Shown here: in pieces, positions 27,169 to 35,775 of the stretch
How the letters are laid out: every line of letters starts with the position of its first letter
Numbering within the stretch: position 1 is the stretch's first letter
Position numbers and translations under genes: made by a program
Notes under the pieces: generated by a model
The model's input: the letters and a program-made list of their open reading frames with translations, nothing else
Told to the model about the DNA's origin: nothing
Database searches by the model: none
Source of the DNA: Idiomarina sp. A28L
GTDB lineage: Bacteria; Pseudomonadota; Gammaproteobacteria; Enterobacterales; Alteromonadaceae
Length of the DNA stretch: 64,000 bases
NCBI RefSeq assembly: GCF_000218785.1
Contig: NZ_AFPO01000024.1
Location: 57,414-121,413, forward strand
Reading direction: 5' to 3'

Positions 27169-30156
27169 ATGGAAAGTAAATACAAAAACAAGTCTTTAGG
27201 CTATCGACCGCCAAATTTATATAGATCCATATCTAAAATCGACAATGTAAAAAAAAGGAATGTTATTCGAGGATATGCTGTGAGGTCGAGCTTAAACACT
27301 CGAGACATTGATAATATTCGGAGTTTTAACTCACTTAAAGATATAACAGCTATAGGGGCCATTTTGAGAGGGCCCAGCGGTCTCGTTGATGAGAATGAAA
27401 CAAAGAAGACTAGTGCCGATCTATTTACTCTTGTTGATGTTAAGCCATTGAGTTGGAGGCATGAAGTTTGCTATACCGCAGGATGCATTAACTCTCATGG
27501 TAATGCGGCCAATTCGATGCTGCAAGTTATTGAGTCGTTTGCAGCCTTGGAAAGCATGGACGTTAAGACCGCACTTGAACTTATATTAACCATAAGCAAG
27601 AAATATGGTGCGTCGAATTTTCTATCATACAAACTTGCATATTTAAAATCATTTAAAGATATATCCCAAGACTCACTAAATTTGGTATCCGAAATAGAGG
27701 CTGAATTTCGGCATCGAGAAAGTGCTGGTCTGCATTTTAGCGCTTTAGAAAACTTAAGCTCAAAAATTTCACTCTTTGAAGCGGCACAAAGAAAAGTCAG
27801 TGGCCTTATTGGAAGAGTTAATGGTAATTTTAGAAGAGCGTTATCGCTAAGTAATTTCATTCCGACACCAGTTAAATATGATGATATTTCAGGATTTTTA
27901 CTTCGAGCAACAGAGTCCTGTCTGCTAGATACAGTGCATTCTGTTTTGATTATCTTTAATCTGAAGAGTAAATTTCCGTCTGCTCACCAAGAGTTTAGGC
28001 TACGATTGATGCCCGATTTTTTTGAGAAAATAGAGTATTTATCTCAGCTATTTTCTAAAGAGGATCATAAAAGCTTTTTTTCATACATATGGAAAAATGA
28101 AAGTAAAGATCGTGATGCATCATTAGAATTATATCGCATTTCTGCAGCTTTCCTTGAGCGCTCTGATTTCACCATTTACAGAAACAAACTGGATAGGGTT
28201 ATTGGTGTCCGGCTACTGTCTGAAGTAATTGGTCCAGAAGCAAGCCAAGGAGCGGAGCTAGAGGGGAATAAACATTTAATCCTTTTGCCCAATGGAGCAA
28301 GTTTATTAGAAGACTTTCCAATTGTACTTGACGAGTTTTACCGAACATATCTATTTTTGAAGATGGTTAGAAACAGGTCGAACCTACTGGGAATATCGAG
28401 TAAAGAAATTAAATATATCTTTGAAAATACCTTTGGCCTTCAATCACTCCTCTCAGAAGCAGAGATGGAGGCAATTTATGTTACTGCGCCTCCTGAAGCT
28501 AAAAGTCTTGTTACAGTTCTATCACTTGCACTTCATCGACAAAAGTCAATAGACCCGGATGTTGACTTTAACTTTAGAAATAGTTTCATAGCCATAATAA
28601 ATGAATCATTTGGTGGTTCAATAGTTAAATTTATAGAAGATATTCTTTTGGATTCACCGGAAATTGCTAATTATCTTGTTGATGTACTCGATGAGTCTAC
28701 CCTTGAAAAAATGTACTCACTCGTTGGTAGTGCGTCGCATGCTTCGCAGGTGAGGTGCGACATATTGAGGGCTATTGGCCAAAGACTAAATAGAATTGAA
28801 TATTTCATTGAAGCTGATGCGATAACTACTCGGTTAAAAGTATCGGAACTTCAGCAATACTTCGATAGCAGTAGAATGTATGTGGATAGTATCACAATGA
28901 AAAAGTGGCTTGATAGCAATCCCACTGTTTCCACAGAACAGTACAGAACCCTATTCCCAAGAGTTGAAGCAAGAATCTCCTCTACGAATAACGATGACTC
29001 TAGAGCTAGTAAACTATACTTTCTGCAGTTGATAGACCAGGGCGACTATTTAATTCAGCAGATTGTTAAAGATGCTTTTGAACAATTTTGTCTGAATACT
29101 GAATTTGGAATAGAGTCATACCTCGGCCGCCGTATTCGCCATAACACTATTGATGGTGTGACGTCTGATCCCATTGATGCGGTAATAGCTAAACAAGAAT
29201 ACCGAGCACTTTTGACTAACAGACAAATCAGTCAGCATGTTGAAAGCTGGATGAATAATTACAAAGGAATTATTGATAAATTGAAAAGAGATTATCTTCA
29301 ATTTAAAACTAGCCAATCTCTTTTTGACGCAACCCTCGATATTAACGACTCTTACACCAAAGAAAACATTAGAAACTTGATGGCATCATTAATGGCGACG
29401 GGAGGCAGCGAACTTCTCAATGATTTGGTGATATCTTTTTGCTGGAAGCAGATATCGCCGCAGCTCGAAAACGCAGCAAGATTCATTAAAACTGAGCCAT
29501 TGAAAGAAGTGAATTCCTCTATAGATAAGCATTTCTCAGCAAGCTCATCTCCTTTGGAGGGACAATTAAAGGCCGACTTACTTCAGGCTGTTAATGAAGT
29601 CTTTAGGAAAATATCAGATTGGTTTCAGGTGCCACAAACAGGCTTTATATCAGCGTCAGTACGAGATTTGTGTCAGATAATATTTATAGATTTGAATCGC
29701 TCTAGCGCATTTGAATTTTCTGGTGATGGTTTGGATACGAAGTTCACTGGGATAAGCGTTCATCGTTTATACGATTGTTTGGCTGTTTTACTCCAAAATG
29801 CATGTAAACATGGTGAGGATGGAACTCCTATATGTGTATATGCATGTACGAAAAAGAAAAGTACCGAATCGATACTAAGTATCATTGCGGTTCGCATAAC
29901 GTCTACAGTAGCTGAGGATAAATATCAATACTCGAAACAGCGAATATCTGACGCAATAGAAGCACCTGAGGCTGGAATCGATATGGTTACTGAAGGGTAT
30001 TCAGGAATTAAAAAAATAAAATTTATAACAAGATTAAGTGAAGGATTCTCTAGTGTTAAATGTTTCAGCAATGATGATCAGCGTAAGTTAACCCTCGATT
30101 TCGCAATGCATGCAGAGAAAGCAACCGAGGATTCTGCTTCAGGAGGAGTATTATGA
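27169..30156 (+). CDS. dtcA: Detocs-like sensor kinase DtcA
   Basis: The likely phage sensor and phosphodonor of a defensive two-component (Detocs) system. The 995-aa protein has a long helical N-terminal part (about 1-780) with no membrane segment. This is followed by a GHKL/histidine-kinase ATPase domain with N-box LLQNACKHGEDG near residue 880 and a degraded G-box (EGYSGIKKIKF) near 945. The phosphoacceptor His cannot be assigned with confidence. The ATG at 27169 has GAGG upstream; an ATG nine codons earlier (27142) is possible. Its stop overlaps the next start (ATGA). The gene is strongly AT-rich compared with the flanks, consistent with transfer. Confidence 0.8.
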   Translation: MESKYKNKSLGYRPPNLYRSISKIDNVKKRNVIRGYAVRSSLNTRDIDNIRSFNSLKDITAIGAILRGPSGLVDENETKKTSADLFTLVDVKPLSWRHEVCYTAGCINSHGNAANSMLQVIESFAALESMDVKTALELILTISKKYGASNFLSYKLAYLKSFKDISQDSLNLVSEIEAEFRHRESAGLHFSALENLSSKISLFEAAQRKVSGLIGRVNGNFRRALSLSNFIPTPVKYDDISGFLLRATESCLLDTVHSVLIIFNLKSKFPSAHQEFRLRLMPDFFEKIEYLSQLFSKEDHKSFFSYIWKNESKDRDASLELYRISAAFLERSDFTIYRNKLDRVIGVRLLSEVIGPEASQGAELEGNKHLILLPNGASLLEDFPIVLDEFYRTYLFLKMVRNRSNLLGISSKEIKYIFENTFGLQSLLSEAEMEAIYVTAPPEAKSLVTVLSLALHRQKSIDPDVDFNFRNSFIAIINESFGGSIVKFIEDILLDSPEIANYLVDVLDESTLEKMYSLVGSASHASQVRCDILRAIGQRLNRIEYFIEADAITTRLKVSELQQYFDSSRMYVDSITMKKWLDSNPTVSTEQYRTLFPRVEARISSTNNDDSRASKLYFLQLIDQGDYLIQQIVKDAFEQFCLNTEFGIESYLGRRIRHNTIDGVTSDPIDAVIAKQEYRALLTNRQISQHVESWMNNYKGIIDKLKRDYLQFKTSQSLFDATLDINDSYTKENIRNLMASLMATGGSELLNDLVISFCWKQISPQLENAARFIKTEPLKEVNSSIDKHFSASSSPLEGQLKADLLQAVNEVFRKISDWFQVPQTGFISASVRDLCQIIFIDLNRSSAFEFSGDGLDTKFTGISVHRLYDCLAVLLQNACKHGEDGTPICVYACTKKKSTESILSIIAVRITSTVAEDKYQYSKQRISDAIEAPEAGIDMVTEGYSGIKKIKFITRLSEGFSSVKCFSNDDQRKLTLDFAMHAEKATEDSASGGVL

Positions 30157-30602
30157 AGATTTTGGTTGTTGAGGATGAGGTGCACAAGCGTGATGAAATA
30201 CTGCGATGTCTAGCTGAATTCCATGACGAAATACCTGAAGTTGTAGATAGTGTTCAAGGCGCTGTATTGAAGGTTATGGAGCGAGATTATGATTTGATTA
30301 TTCTAGATATGGCTTTATCAACCTTTGGCGAGAATTCATCAGACAAAAAAAAGGGACATGATCAAGCTCATGGTGGGGTAGAAGTTCTCAGAGCACTTAA
30401 GCTAAAAAACAAAATTGTGAAAATCGTTATTGTAACTCAATATCCAGATTTTTATATCGGAGGCGTAAAAGTAAAGCTGAAAGATTCTCCTGCGATTATA
30501 AAAGGCAAATATAATCAAAATGTACTTGGCGCGGTTCTGTATAACTACAAATCCAAGTCAACTAAAAATAAAATAATGTCAATTTTGCGGGTTATAAAAT
30601 GA
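30153..30602 (+). CDS. dtcB: Detocs-like stand-alone receiver protein DtcB
   Basis: A 149-aa single receiver domain. The acidic pocket is E7-D8-E9 (KILVVEDEV), the phosphoacceptor is Asp52 (LIILDMAL), and T/Y follow in IVIVTQYPDF. There is no output domain. In Detocs the equivalent protein acts as a phosphate sink that absorbs stray signal and prevents accidental triggering of the effector. It overlaps both neighbours by 4 bp (ATGA) and has an exceptionally good AGGAGGAG ribosome site, consistent with a need for excess buffer protein. Confidence 0.82.
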   Translation: MKILVVEDEVHKRDEILRCLAEFHDEIPEVVDSVQGAVLKVMERDYDLIILDMALSTFGENSSDKKKGHDQAHGGVEVLRALKLKNKIVKIVIVTQYPDFYIGGVKVKLKDSPAIIKGKYNQNVLGAVLYNYKSKSTKNKIMSILRVIK

Positions 30603-31729
30603 ATATTTTGTTGATTGAAGATGACAAAAAGAAACGGAAAGCTATAAAAGGTTTTTTGATAAAGTCCGGAGTTGAGGATAGGAATATTATATGTGCTGAG
30701 AATATGACGGATTTTACAGCGCGAATTAGCATGGATATCAGTCTATTTATTATAGACTTCAAATTACCCAACTTTGATGATGGTGCTGCAACGCAAAATG
30801 GCAGAGCAATTTTAGAGTCAATTATCAAAGCAGGTAAGCAGGATGCGCTGCTTCTAGCTATCAGTTCGTACCCAAATGATTTCCCTGAGCTGCGTGAATT
30901 ATACGAGTCTCATGGCTGCATTCTTGCAGATTTTGCTAACAAAGATAGCTGGCAATCGACACTGGATCACTTACTTATCCAGTTAAAGAAAAACATTAGA
31001 TTTGAGTTCCTAGTTTTTTGTGCATTACAAGAGGAGCGAAATCCATATGCCGCTCTCATAACTGGAAAAAATATCGTTCGAGCAGGGGTCGATTGCTATG
31101 ACATAGAGTTGGACGGTAAAAAAGGCACGGTAATCCTATTGCCAAATATGGGTTTGGTTAACGCTGCTGTTTACGCTGGGCTATGTATCGAAAGATACAG
31201 ACCCCAAATTGTTGGCATGAGCGGAATTTGCGGTGGATTTGAAAAGAATGCGGTTAAAGGGCAATTGCTTATTTCATCTATGGTTTATGAGTATCAATCG
31301 GGGAAATGGGCAAGTGATGGATTCAAACATGAACCATATCAGGTTGCAACGGATCATCTTACTCTTACAAAGCTAAGTGCTTTAGCAAATGAGGATAACC
31401 TACTCTCTGAGTTAGAGTACGGATTTAATGGCCCACGCCCTCCCGTTCCTAAAAATCCGGAAGTAGCTGTGTTCACTAGCGGGTCCGCAGTGATCGCTGA
31501 TAAGCATTTTCTTGAGGAAATTAAGAATATTCATCGGAAGGTAGGTGGATTAGACATGGAGATTTTTGCTTTGCAACGTGCGGCGGAGTTATCTGAATGT
31601 AAACCTAAGTGCATATGTGCCAAGACTGTCGTGGACTTGTGCGATGAAGATAAAAATGATGATCTCCATGCATATGGTTCTTATATTTCCGCAAAATTCA
31701 TGATTAAAGCTATTTCTAAATTATTATGA
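30599..31729 (+). CDS. dtcC: Detocs-like response regulator with nucleoside-phosphorylase effector, DtcC
   Basis: A 376-aa fusion. The receiver domain (1-~130) has acidic residues E7-D8-D9 and phosphoacceptor Asp53 (LFIIDFKLP). Residues ~138-376 form a PNP/MTA-SAH-nucleosidase-like domain with FLVFCALQEERN, GMSGICGGF, DMEIFA at 319-324 and a late VVDLCDEDKNDD acidic segment. In Detocs this type of effector, once phosphorylated, breaks ATP into adenine and ribose triphosphate and halts the infected cell. Gene order, overlaps and domain layout all match, so the assignment is strong, although activity is inferred. Confidence 0.85.
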   Translation: MNILLIEDDKKKRKAIKGFLIKSGVEDRNIICAENMTDFTARISMDISLFIIDFKLPNFDDGAATQNGRAILESIIKAGKQDALLLAISSYPNDFPELRELYESHGCILADFANKDSWQSTLDHLLIQLKKNIRFEFLVFCALQEERNPYAALITGKNIVRAGVDCYDIELDGKKGTVILLPNMGLVNAAVYAGLCIERYRPQIVGMSGICGGFEKNAVKGQLLISSMVYEYQSGKWASDGFKHEPYQVATDHLTLTKLSALANEDNLLSELEYGFNGPRPPVPKNPEVAVFTSGSAVIADKHFLEEIKNIHRKVGGLDMEIFALQRAAELSECKPKCICAKTVVDLCDEDKNDDLHAYGSYISAKFMIKAISKLL

Positions 31730-31865
31730 CTAGGTTCATGAGACTCGGCCGTGAATATAGTCTATTTTACTTAATACTTTAATAAAGTGTTAGTCTGACA
31801 CTTGCGGTGTTTTGATACGTAAATCCGGCAAGATAGTCAGCTCGCCACCGACAAAGAATCAATCT

Positions 31866-32336
31866 TTAAGGGTAAGAAATTTTTAAAATGGACCAAGTTT
31901 TTGTACCTGATATGGTGGCGACCTCAGCCTCATCACCTTTAGCTTTCTTTAACAATGCTCTGGCCATCGGTGAATCAATCGATATGTAATCGGTACGGCC
32001 ATAAATTTCATCAGGGCCAACGATTCTAAACCGTAATACCTCGGAGTCGTCATTTTCTATTTCAACCCAAGCGCCAAAGAATACTTTACCATCTTGCTGC
32101 GGAGAGTATTCGACAATATTTAAAGCATCAAGCCGTTTCCTGAGGTGTCGTATGCGAGAATCTATTTGCCGTAATAGGCGTTTATTTTCCTTATAATCTG
32201 CATTATCTGATCGATCACCCAAGCTAGCCGCCCAAGCAACTTTTTTTGTGATTTCCGGTCGATACGAGCGCCACAAATGACTTAATTCTTCCTCTAGCTT
32301 TTTATACCCTTCGGCTGTAATTAGGTTGGTACTCAA
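31866..32336 (-). CDS. greB: island-borne replacement transcript cleavage factor GreB
   Basis: A complete 156-aa GreB (E. coli 158 aa): N-terminal coiled coil, then the FKBP-like C-terminal domain with VFFGAWVEIEN and YISIDSPMARALLKK. It begins at TTG behind GGAG. It is clearly related to the split chromosomal greB but not a recent duplicate: many positions differ along the whole length. The tip reads LGDRSDNADY, so D41 is kept but E44 of typical GreB is Asp. The codons matching the attachment site are recoded (32181-32198). It lies directly downstream of the recombinase trio in the same orientation and probably restores GreB function lost on insertion. Confidence 0.92.
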   Translation of the reverse strand: MSTNLITAEGYKKLEEELSHLWRSYRPEITKKVAWAASLGDRSDNADYKENKRLLRQIDSRIRHLRKRLDALNIVEYSPQQDGKVFFGAWVEIENDDSEVLRFRIVGPDEIYGRTDYISIDSPMARALLKKAKGDEAEVATISGTKTWSILKISYP

Positions 32337-32422
32337 TCGAATACTCCGTTTATCTAGTGTTCTGGCGAATCGTTTGAATGAAGCTTCAAAGCTTTATTCT
32401 TAATGAAAGATCGTACATTCGC

Positions 32423-33031
32423 TTATAAGTTAATTAGGGCTTTTTCCACCGCGTTTACCGTTGCCGCGCGGAGCACAACATTCCCATCGCCATCAACAAT
32501 CTCACCATACTCGGTTGTTGAAAAACTCCATCGGGAAAGGAACTCTTGAGAAATAATGTATTGAAGTGCCCGCCTCTCAATGTCGCTTAATTTCGCATCA
32601 TTGCTTTGTTCGCTATGCTGGTAGTCAAACACATCAATACGCTCTCCGGGTGGGACAATCTCTCTTAAAAGTTTTTTGGCTGCTTTGAGCTCAGATTCTT
32701 GTGCACGTATGAGCAATCGGTGTGCCGGGTTAGGGATTTCATCAATCCAATCGCTTTCTTTATTGGAGGTTACGACACTCTTTGCACTGTTCGAGTGCTT
32801 ATCTTCAAATGCGCGTAACAGCGTTCGATAGCGTTCACCAGTTTTGTTGATGATGCTTTGCGCCCTTGGTACGCCACGCTTTAATCCAAGCCGCGAAATT
32901 ACCGAAGGAGAGAATTCATAAACTCCTCGCTCTTCTTGTTCTCGACAGATTTCGTAAATTGCATCGAGAGTTCTTGAAGCTTTTGGAGAAGAATCGGATT
33001 TAAGTGCTGTGAGCACATCTTCAGGGTTCAT
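32423..33031 (-). CDS. gmtX: third protein of recombinase trio, GmtX-like
   Basis: A 202-aa soluble protein, third in the recombinase operon, 11 bp after the large integrase and followed 86 bp later by the replacement greB. The N-terminal ~75 residues look like a helical DNA-binding domain (SPSVISRLGLKRGVPRAQSI, a winged-helix or HTH feel), and the C-terminus is mixed alpha/beta. Size and order fit GmtX of gamma-mobile-trio elements, and also the small third gene (TnpC-like) of Tn554-type trios. The function is unknown; it may direct target choice. Confidence 0.68.
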   Translation of the reverse strand: MNPEDVLTALKSDSSPKASRTLDAIYEICREQEERGVYEFSPSVISRLGLKRGVPRAQSIINKTGERYRTLLRAFEDKHSNSAKSVVTSNKESDWIDEIPNPAHRLLIRAQESELKAAKKLLREIVPPGERIDVFDYQHSEQSNDAKLSDIERRALQYIISQEFLSRWSFSTTEYGEIVDGDGNVVLRAATVNAVEKALINL

Positions 33032-33042
33032 GAATAAATCCT

Positions 33043-35775
33043 TTATCGAACAGTAGGTAACGATTGCTTAATAATAACCTCAATTTCGGTTGGCTCAATT
33101 CTTTCTTCACCAATAAGATCAGATAATCTGACTTGCCCCTCCAAAACCCTATCAATTTTACTCCAAGATTTTAATCGCGACTTTAAGAGTGCTACCAGTT
33201 GATTGCCAACGCTGAGCTGCTGCTTCTCAGACAACATAAATAGCCCCGGGGCTAAGTCGTTAAATATGGCCATTCGATCTATGAGTTGTGACCGAGGAAC
33301 GATCGCACGTGAAGGGTTGCTGCTTTCGTAAATGGTGGCATTTTCACAAATCTCATTCAGTTGACGGAAGTAGGAGGTTTCCTCAATTTCAATTCTCACC
33401 TCAGACTCAGGCATCTTTATTAGCGATAAACTATCGTCATTTGTTTGCGGTTCATTGTTAGCTACCGACTGACACATTTGAATTAGTTTATAAGCACCCT
33501 GGATATCACAAAGTAGCATATCCATTTTTTTTGCAGCGCTTTCATACTCCGATTCTAACTTTCTCAAGCTAAACTCAAGAGGTTTTCGTTCGCTGTTATC
33601 AAAGTGTACTTGCTTTAAATCCGCCATATATTCCTTTCTATCGTGCTCTGCCAACTGATCATCTAAACTTTTAACCTGGCTTTGAAGGTTCTCGCAGACC
33701 TCCGATTGATAATTGGCTTCCAGGAGGATTTCGTTAGTAATTGATATCAGGCCACCAAGAAAAGCAGGGCCAGTAATGAAATGTCGGCAGCGGAGGCAGT
33801 TTTGCATTCCCATGTAACCAGATGGTGCGGGTGAATAGAAAGAACTGGTACCAAGTATTTCACCACCATCGTCACAGCGCGTGGCTGCGTATGGGCAGAT
33901 TCCATAGTCTCTGAATACATAACTTCCTGCTGGTACACTGTTATCTAAGGATCGAAGTAGGTCTTCGTTACTACCGACTAAGTTGTTCTTTACGGACTCT
34001 ATTTTATTTTGTTCGATAGCTGATTGAGTAGCTGCAGCCTGAGTTTTAAGAGCTTTTTTTTCACCTTCTTCTAATCTATCACGGATGTCACGTTGCGATA
34101 TCTTGCAGTAGTAGATGGACATTACAATCGATGAATGCCCCACGACTTTCATTACAATTTCAATTGGCATTCCCATTTCCATGACATAGGCAGTTATCAA
34201 GCTGACACGCATTGAGTGTGGGGTGTATTTCGAAGTGTAATTGGATAGCCGCAAATGGCTCCCATCAAGTTCTGCAAGTTTCAGGGAAGATGGTTGTATG
34301 TGATATAGCGCTGCAGCTAACCGCATAGTTAGCGCTAATGCTGGATTCTTAGGCTCAACGTCATTGAACGCCCGAAAAAGAAAGCAATTGACGCCACGAG
34401 CCTTCCGTTGGAGCTCATTTAAGTTTGTTCGAACACATTTAGACCAAGGCGTAGGCTCTGTTATCGGGTTATATTTTTGCTGCCACTTTCTCAACCTTGC
34501 AAGCCAGTAAGCCAAATCCTCAGGCATCCAAGGAATAGAGTAACCTCCGCCCTTTATACTCGTTTTATTCGTGGTGACATACATGCCGATATTATTGTCA
34601 GGCAGCTTTTTTATGAATGATTGTCTTTTTGTGCTCCCAGCAAAACTATTAGTATTTCGTTTCCAAATAATTCTGCCAGCTGCATCAAGATCGGCGATTT
34701 CAATGTCGCCTTCACCCGAATCATTGTATGCGATTTGTCTTCCGCGAAGAGGGACCTTAGTTAGTGCGTAGGTATGAATCCAGTCAATGGGGCACCACAT
34801 AAAGTAGCTATTGCCTTGCTTGCGAACCACACAGTCTGGGTCGTTATAGTCAATCATGCTTTTAGGGACTTTAACCCAATCGGTATCAAAGGTTTGTAAA
34901 TGGGTTAAATCTTGAAAAGTGCGAGCGTTATTTGGAAGTATCCACTCTTGCGCTTTTCGTACGAAAAAATATTGCAAACAAGGTTTAGTTGATTCGTTTC
35001 GGTTCGGTGATGTAACGCTCTGATCTTGAGAAAGAAGCTGAAACGGATTCCGGGCGTTAAGTACTCTTACAATCTCACCCGTTTCTTCGTCTTCATCCGT
35101 AAGGTCGTTTTCTATGACATAGTTGAGGAACTCGTTTACTGCGGTAATGAGCCTTTTACGATGATTATCGGTATCAAGCTTCTTAAGTTCTTCACGGAAC
35201 GGCCTGATTATGACGCGTTTTTTAGTTAAGAGCTCTTGTGGAGATTGGCTTTTGTCGTACTTTTCAATATATATCCGCACAAATCGACACAGCAAATGAA
35301 CCTTGGTAGTACCGCCAAAGGCCACCTTCATGAACTCCTCAATTTTTTGAGCCCATGCTTCGTATCTAGCAGGAATATTTTCGAGTTTTAAAGGGATTTC
35401 TTTTCCGCAAAACTCATACCAGCTTTCCCATTGTGAGCCGTATGTAGATTCAGGTGCTCTTGGGTAACGGGGATCTTTTAAAAGGTTGAGCCATTTTATA
35501 TATTCGCGTTTTGTTTTGATTCCTTGAGCTTGAACCATACTTTTAAGTTCACTGTACTCAATGACTTCAGGTATTTCGAAGAAATCCTTGTAACTCGTCC
35601 ATTCGCTCTTAAATAGCCTTTCAGGATGCGCAGGCAACCCCGGAATTTCTTTATAACGCTCTCTATATTCAACGGTATTTGTAATGCCATTTGCCTGACA
35701 AAGTGCCTGAAGTTCCGCTAAGTTTTCAGCGGATTTCGTTAGCTTTAAATTTCTAGGTTTCTTCGATGAGGTCAT
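33043..35775 (-). CDS. gmtZ: large tyrosine-recombinase-like integrase, GmtZ-like
   Basis: A 910-aa protein, second of the trio. It has repeated SAM-like N-terminal segments (FKSEWTSYKDFF, YGSQWESWYEF) and a tyrosine-recombinase catalytic region with candidate box-I Arg in VPLRGRQIAY, HSMR near residue 520, VGHSS near 546 and YY near 554. A cysteine cluster follows (YGICPYAATRC...NCLRCRHF, about 625-660) that may bind zinc, leading into a long coiled coil. This layout matches large integrases of multi-recombinase islands (GmtZ, and GInt-type). The start overlaps the gmtY stop by 4 bp. Confidence 0.75.
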   Translation of the reverse strand: MTSSKKPRNLKLTKSAENLAELQALCQANGITNTVEYRERYKEIPGLPAHPERLFKSEWTSYKDFFEIPEVIEYSELKSMVQAQGIKTKREYIKWLNLLKDPRYPRAPESTYGSQWESWYEFCGKEIPLKLENIPARYEAWAQKIEEFMKVAFGGTTKVHLLCRFVRIYIEKYDKSQSPQELLTKKRVIIRPFREELKKLDTDNHRKRLITAVNEFLNYVIENDLTDEDEETGEIVRVLNARNPFQLLSQDQSVTSPNRNESTKPCLQYFFVRKAQEWILPNNARTFQDLTHLQTFDTDWVKVPKSMIDYNDPDCVVRKQGNSYFMWCPIDWIHTYALTKVPLRGRQIAYNDSGEGDIEIADLDAAGRIIWKRNTNSFAGSTKRQSFIKKLPDNNIGMYVTTNKTSIKGGGYSIPWMPEDLAYWLARLRKWQQKYNPITEPTPWSKCVRTNLNELQRKARGVNCFLFRAFNDVEPKNPALALTMRLAAALYHIQPSSLKLAELDGSHLRLSNYTSKYTPHSMRVSLITAYVMEMGMPIEIVMKVVGHSSIVMSIYYCKISQRDIRDRLEEGEKKALKTQAAATQSAIEQNKIESVKNNLVGSNEDLLRSLDNSVPAGSYVFRDYGICPYAATRCDDGGEILGTSSFYSPAPSGYMGMQNCLRCRHFITGPAFLGGLISITNEILLEANYQSEVCENLQSQVKSLDDQLAEHDRKEYMADLKQVHFDNSERKPLEFSLRKLESEYESAAKKMDMLLCDIQGAYKLIQMCQSVANNEPQTNDDSLSLIKMPESEVRIEIEETSYFRQLNEICENATIYESSNPSRAIVPRSQLIDRMAIFNDLAPGLFMLSEKQQLSVGNQLVALLKSRLKSWSKIDRVLEGQVRLSDLIGEERIEPTEIEVIIKQSLPTVR

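Noticed and set aside
32376-32399. Hairpin between gmtX and the island greB as a terminator
   Set aside because: The stem has a mismatch and no T run on the minus strand; it gives no firm reason to separate greB from the trio transcript.
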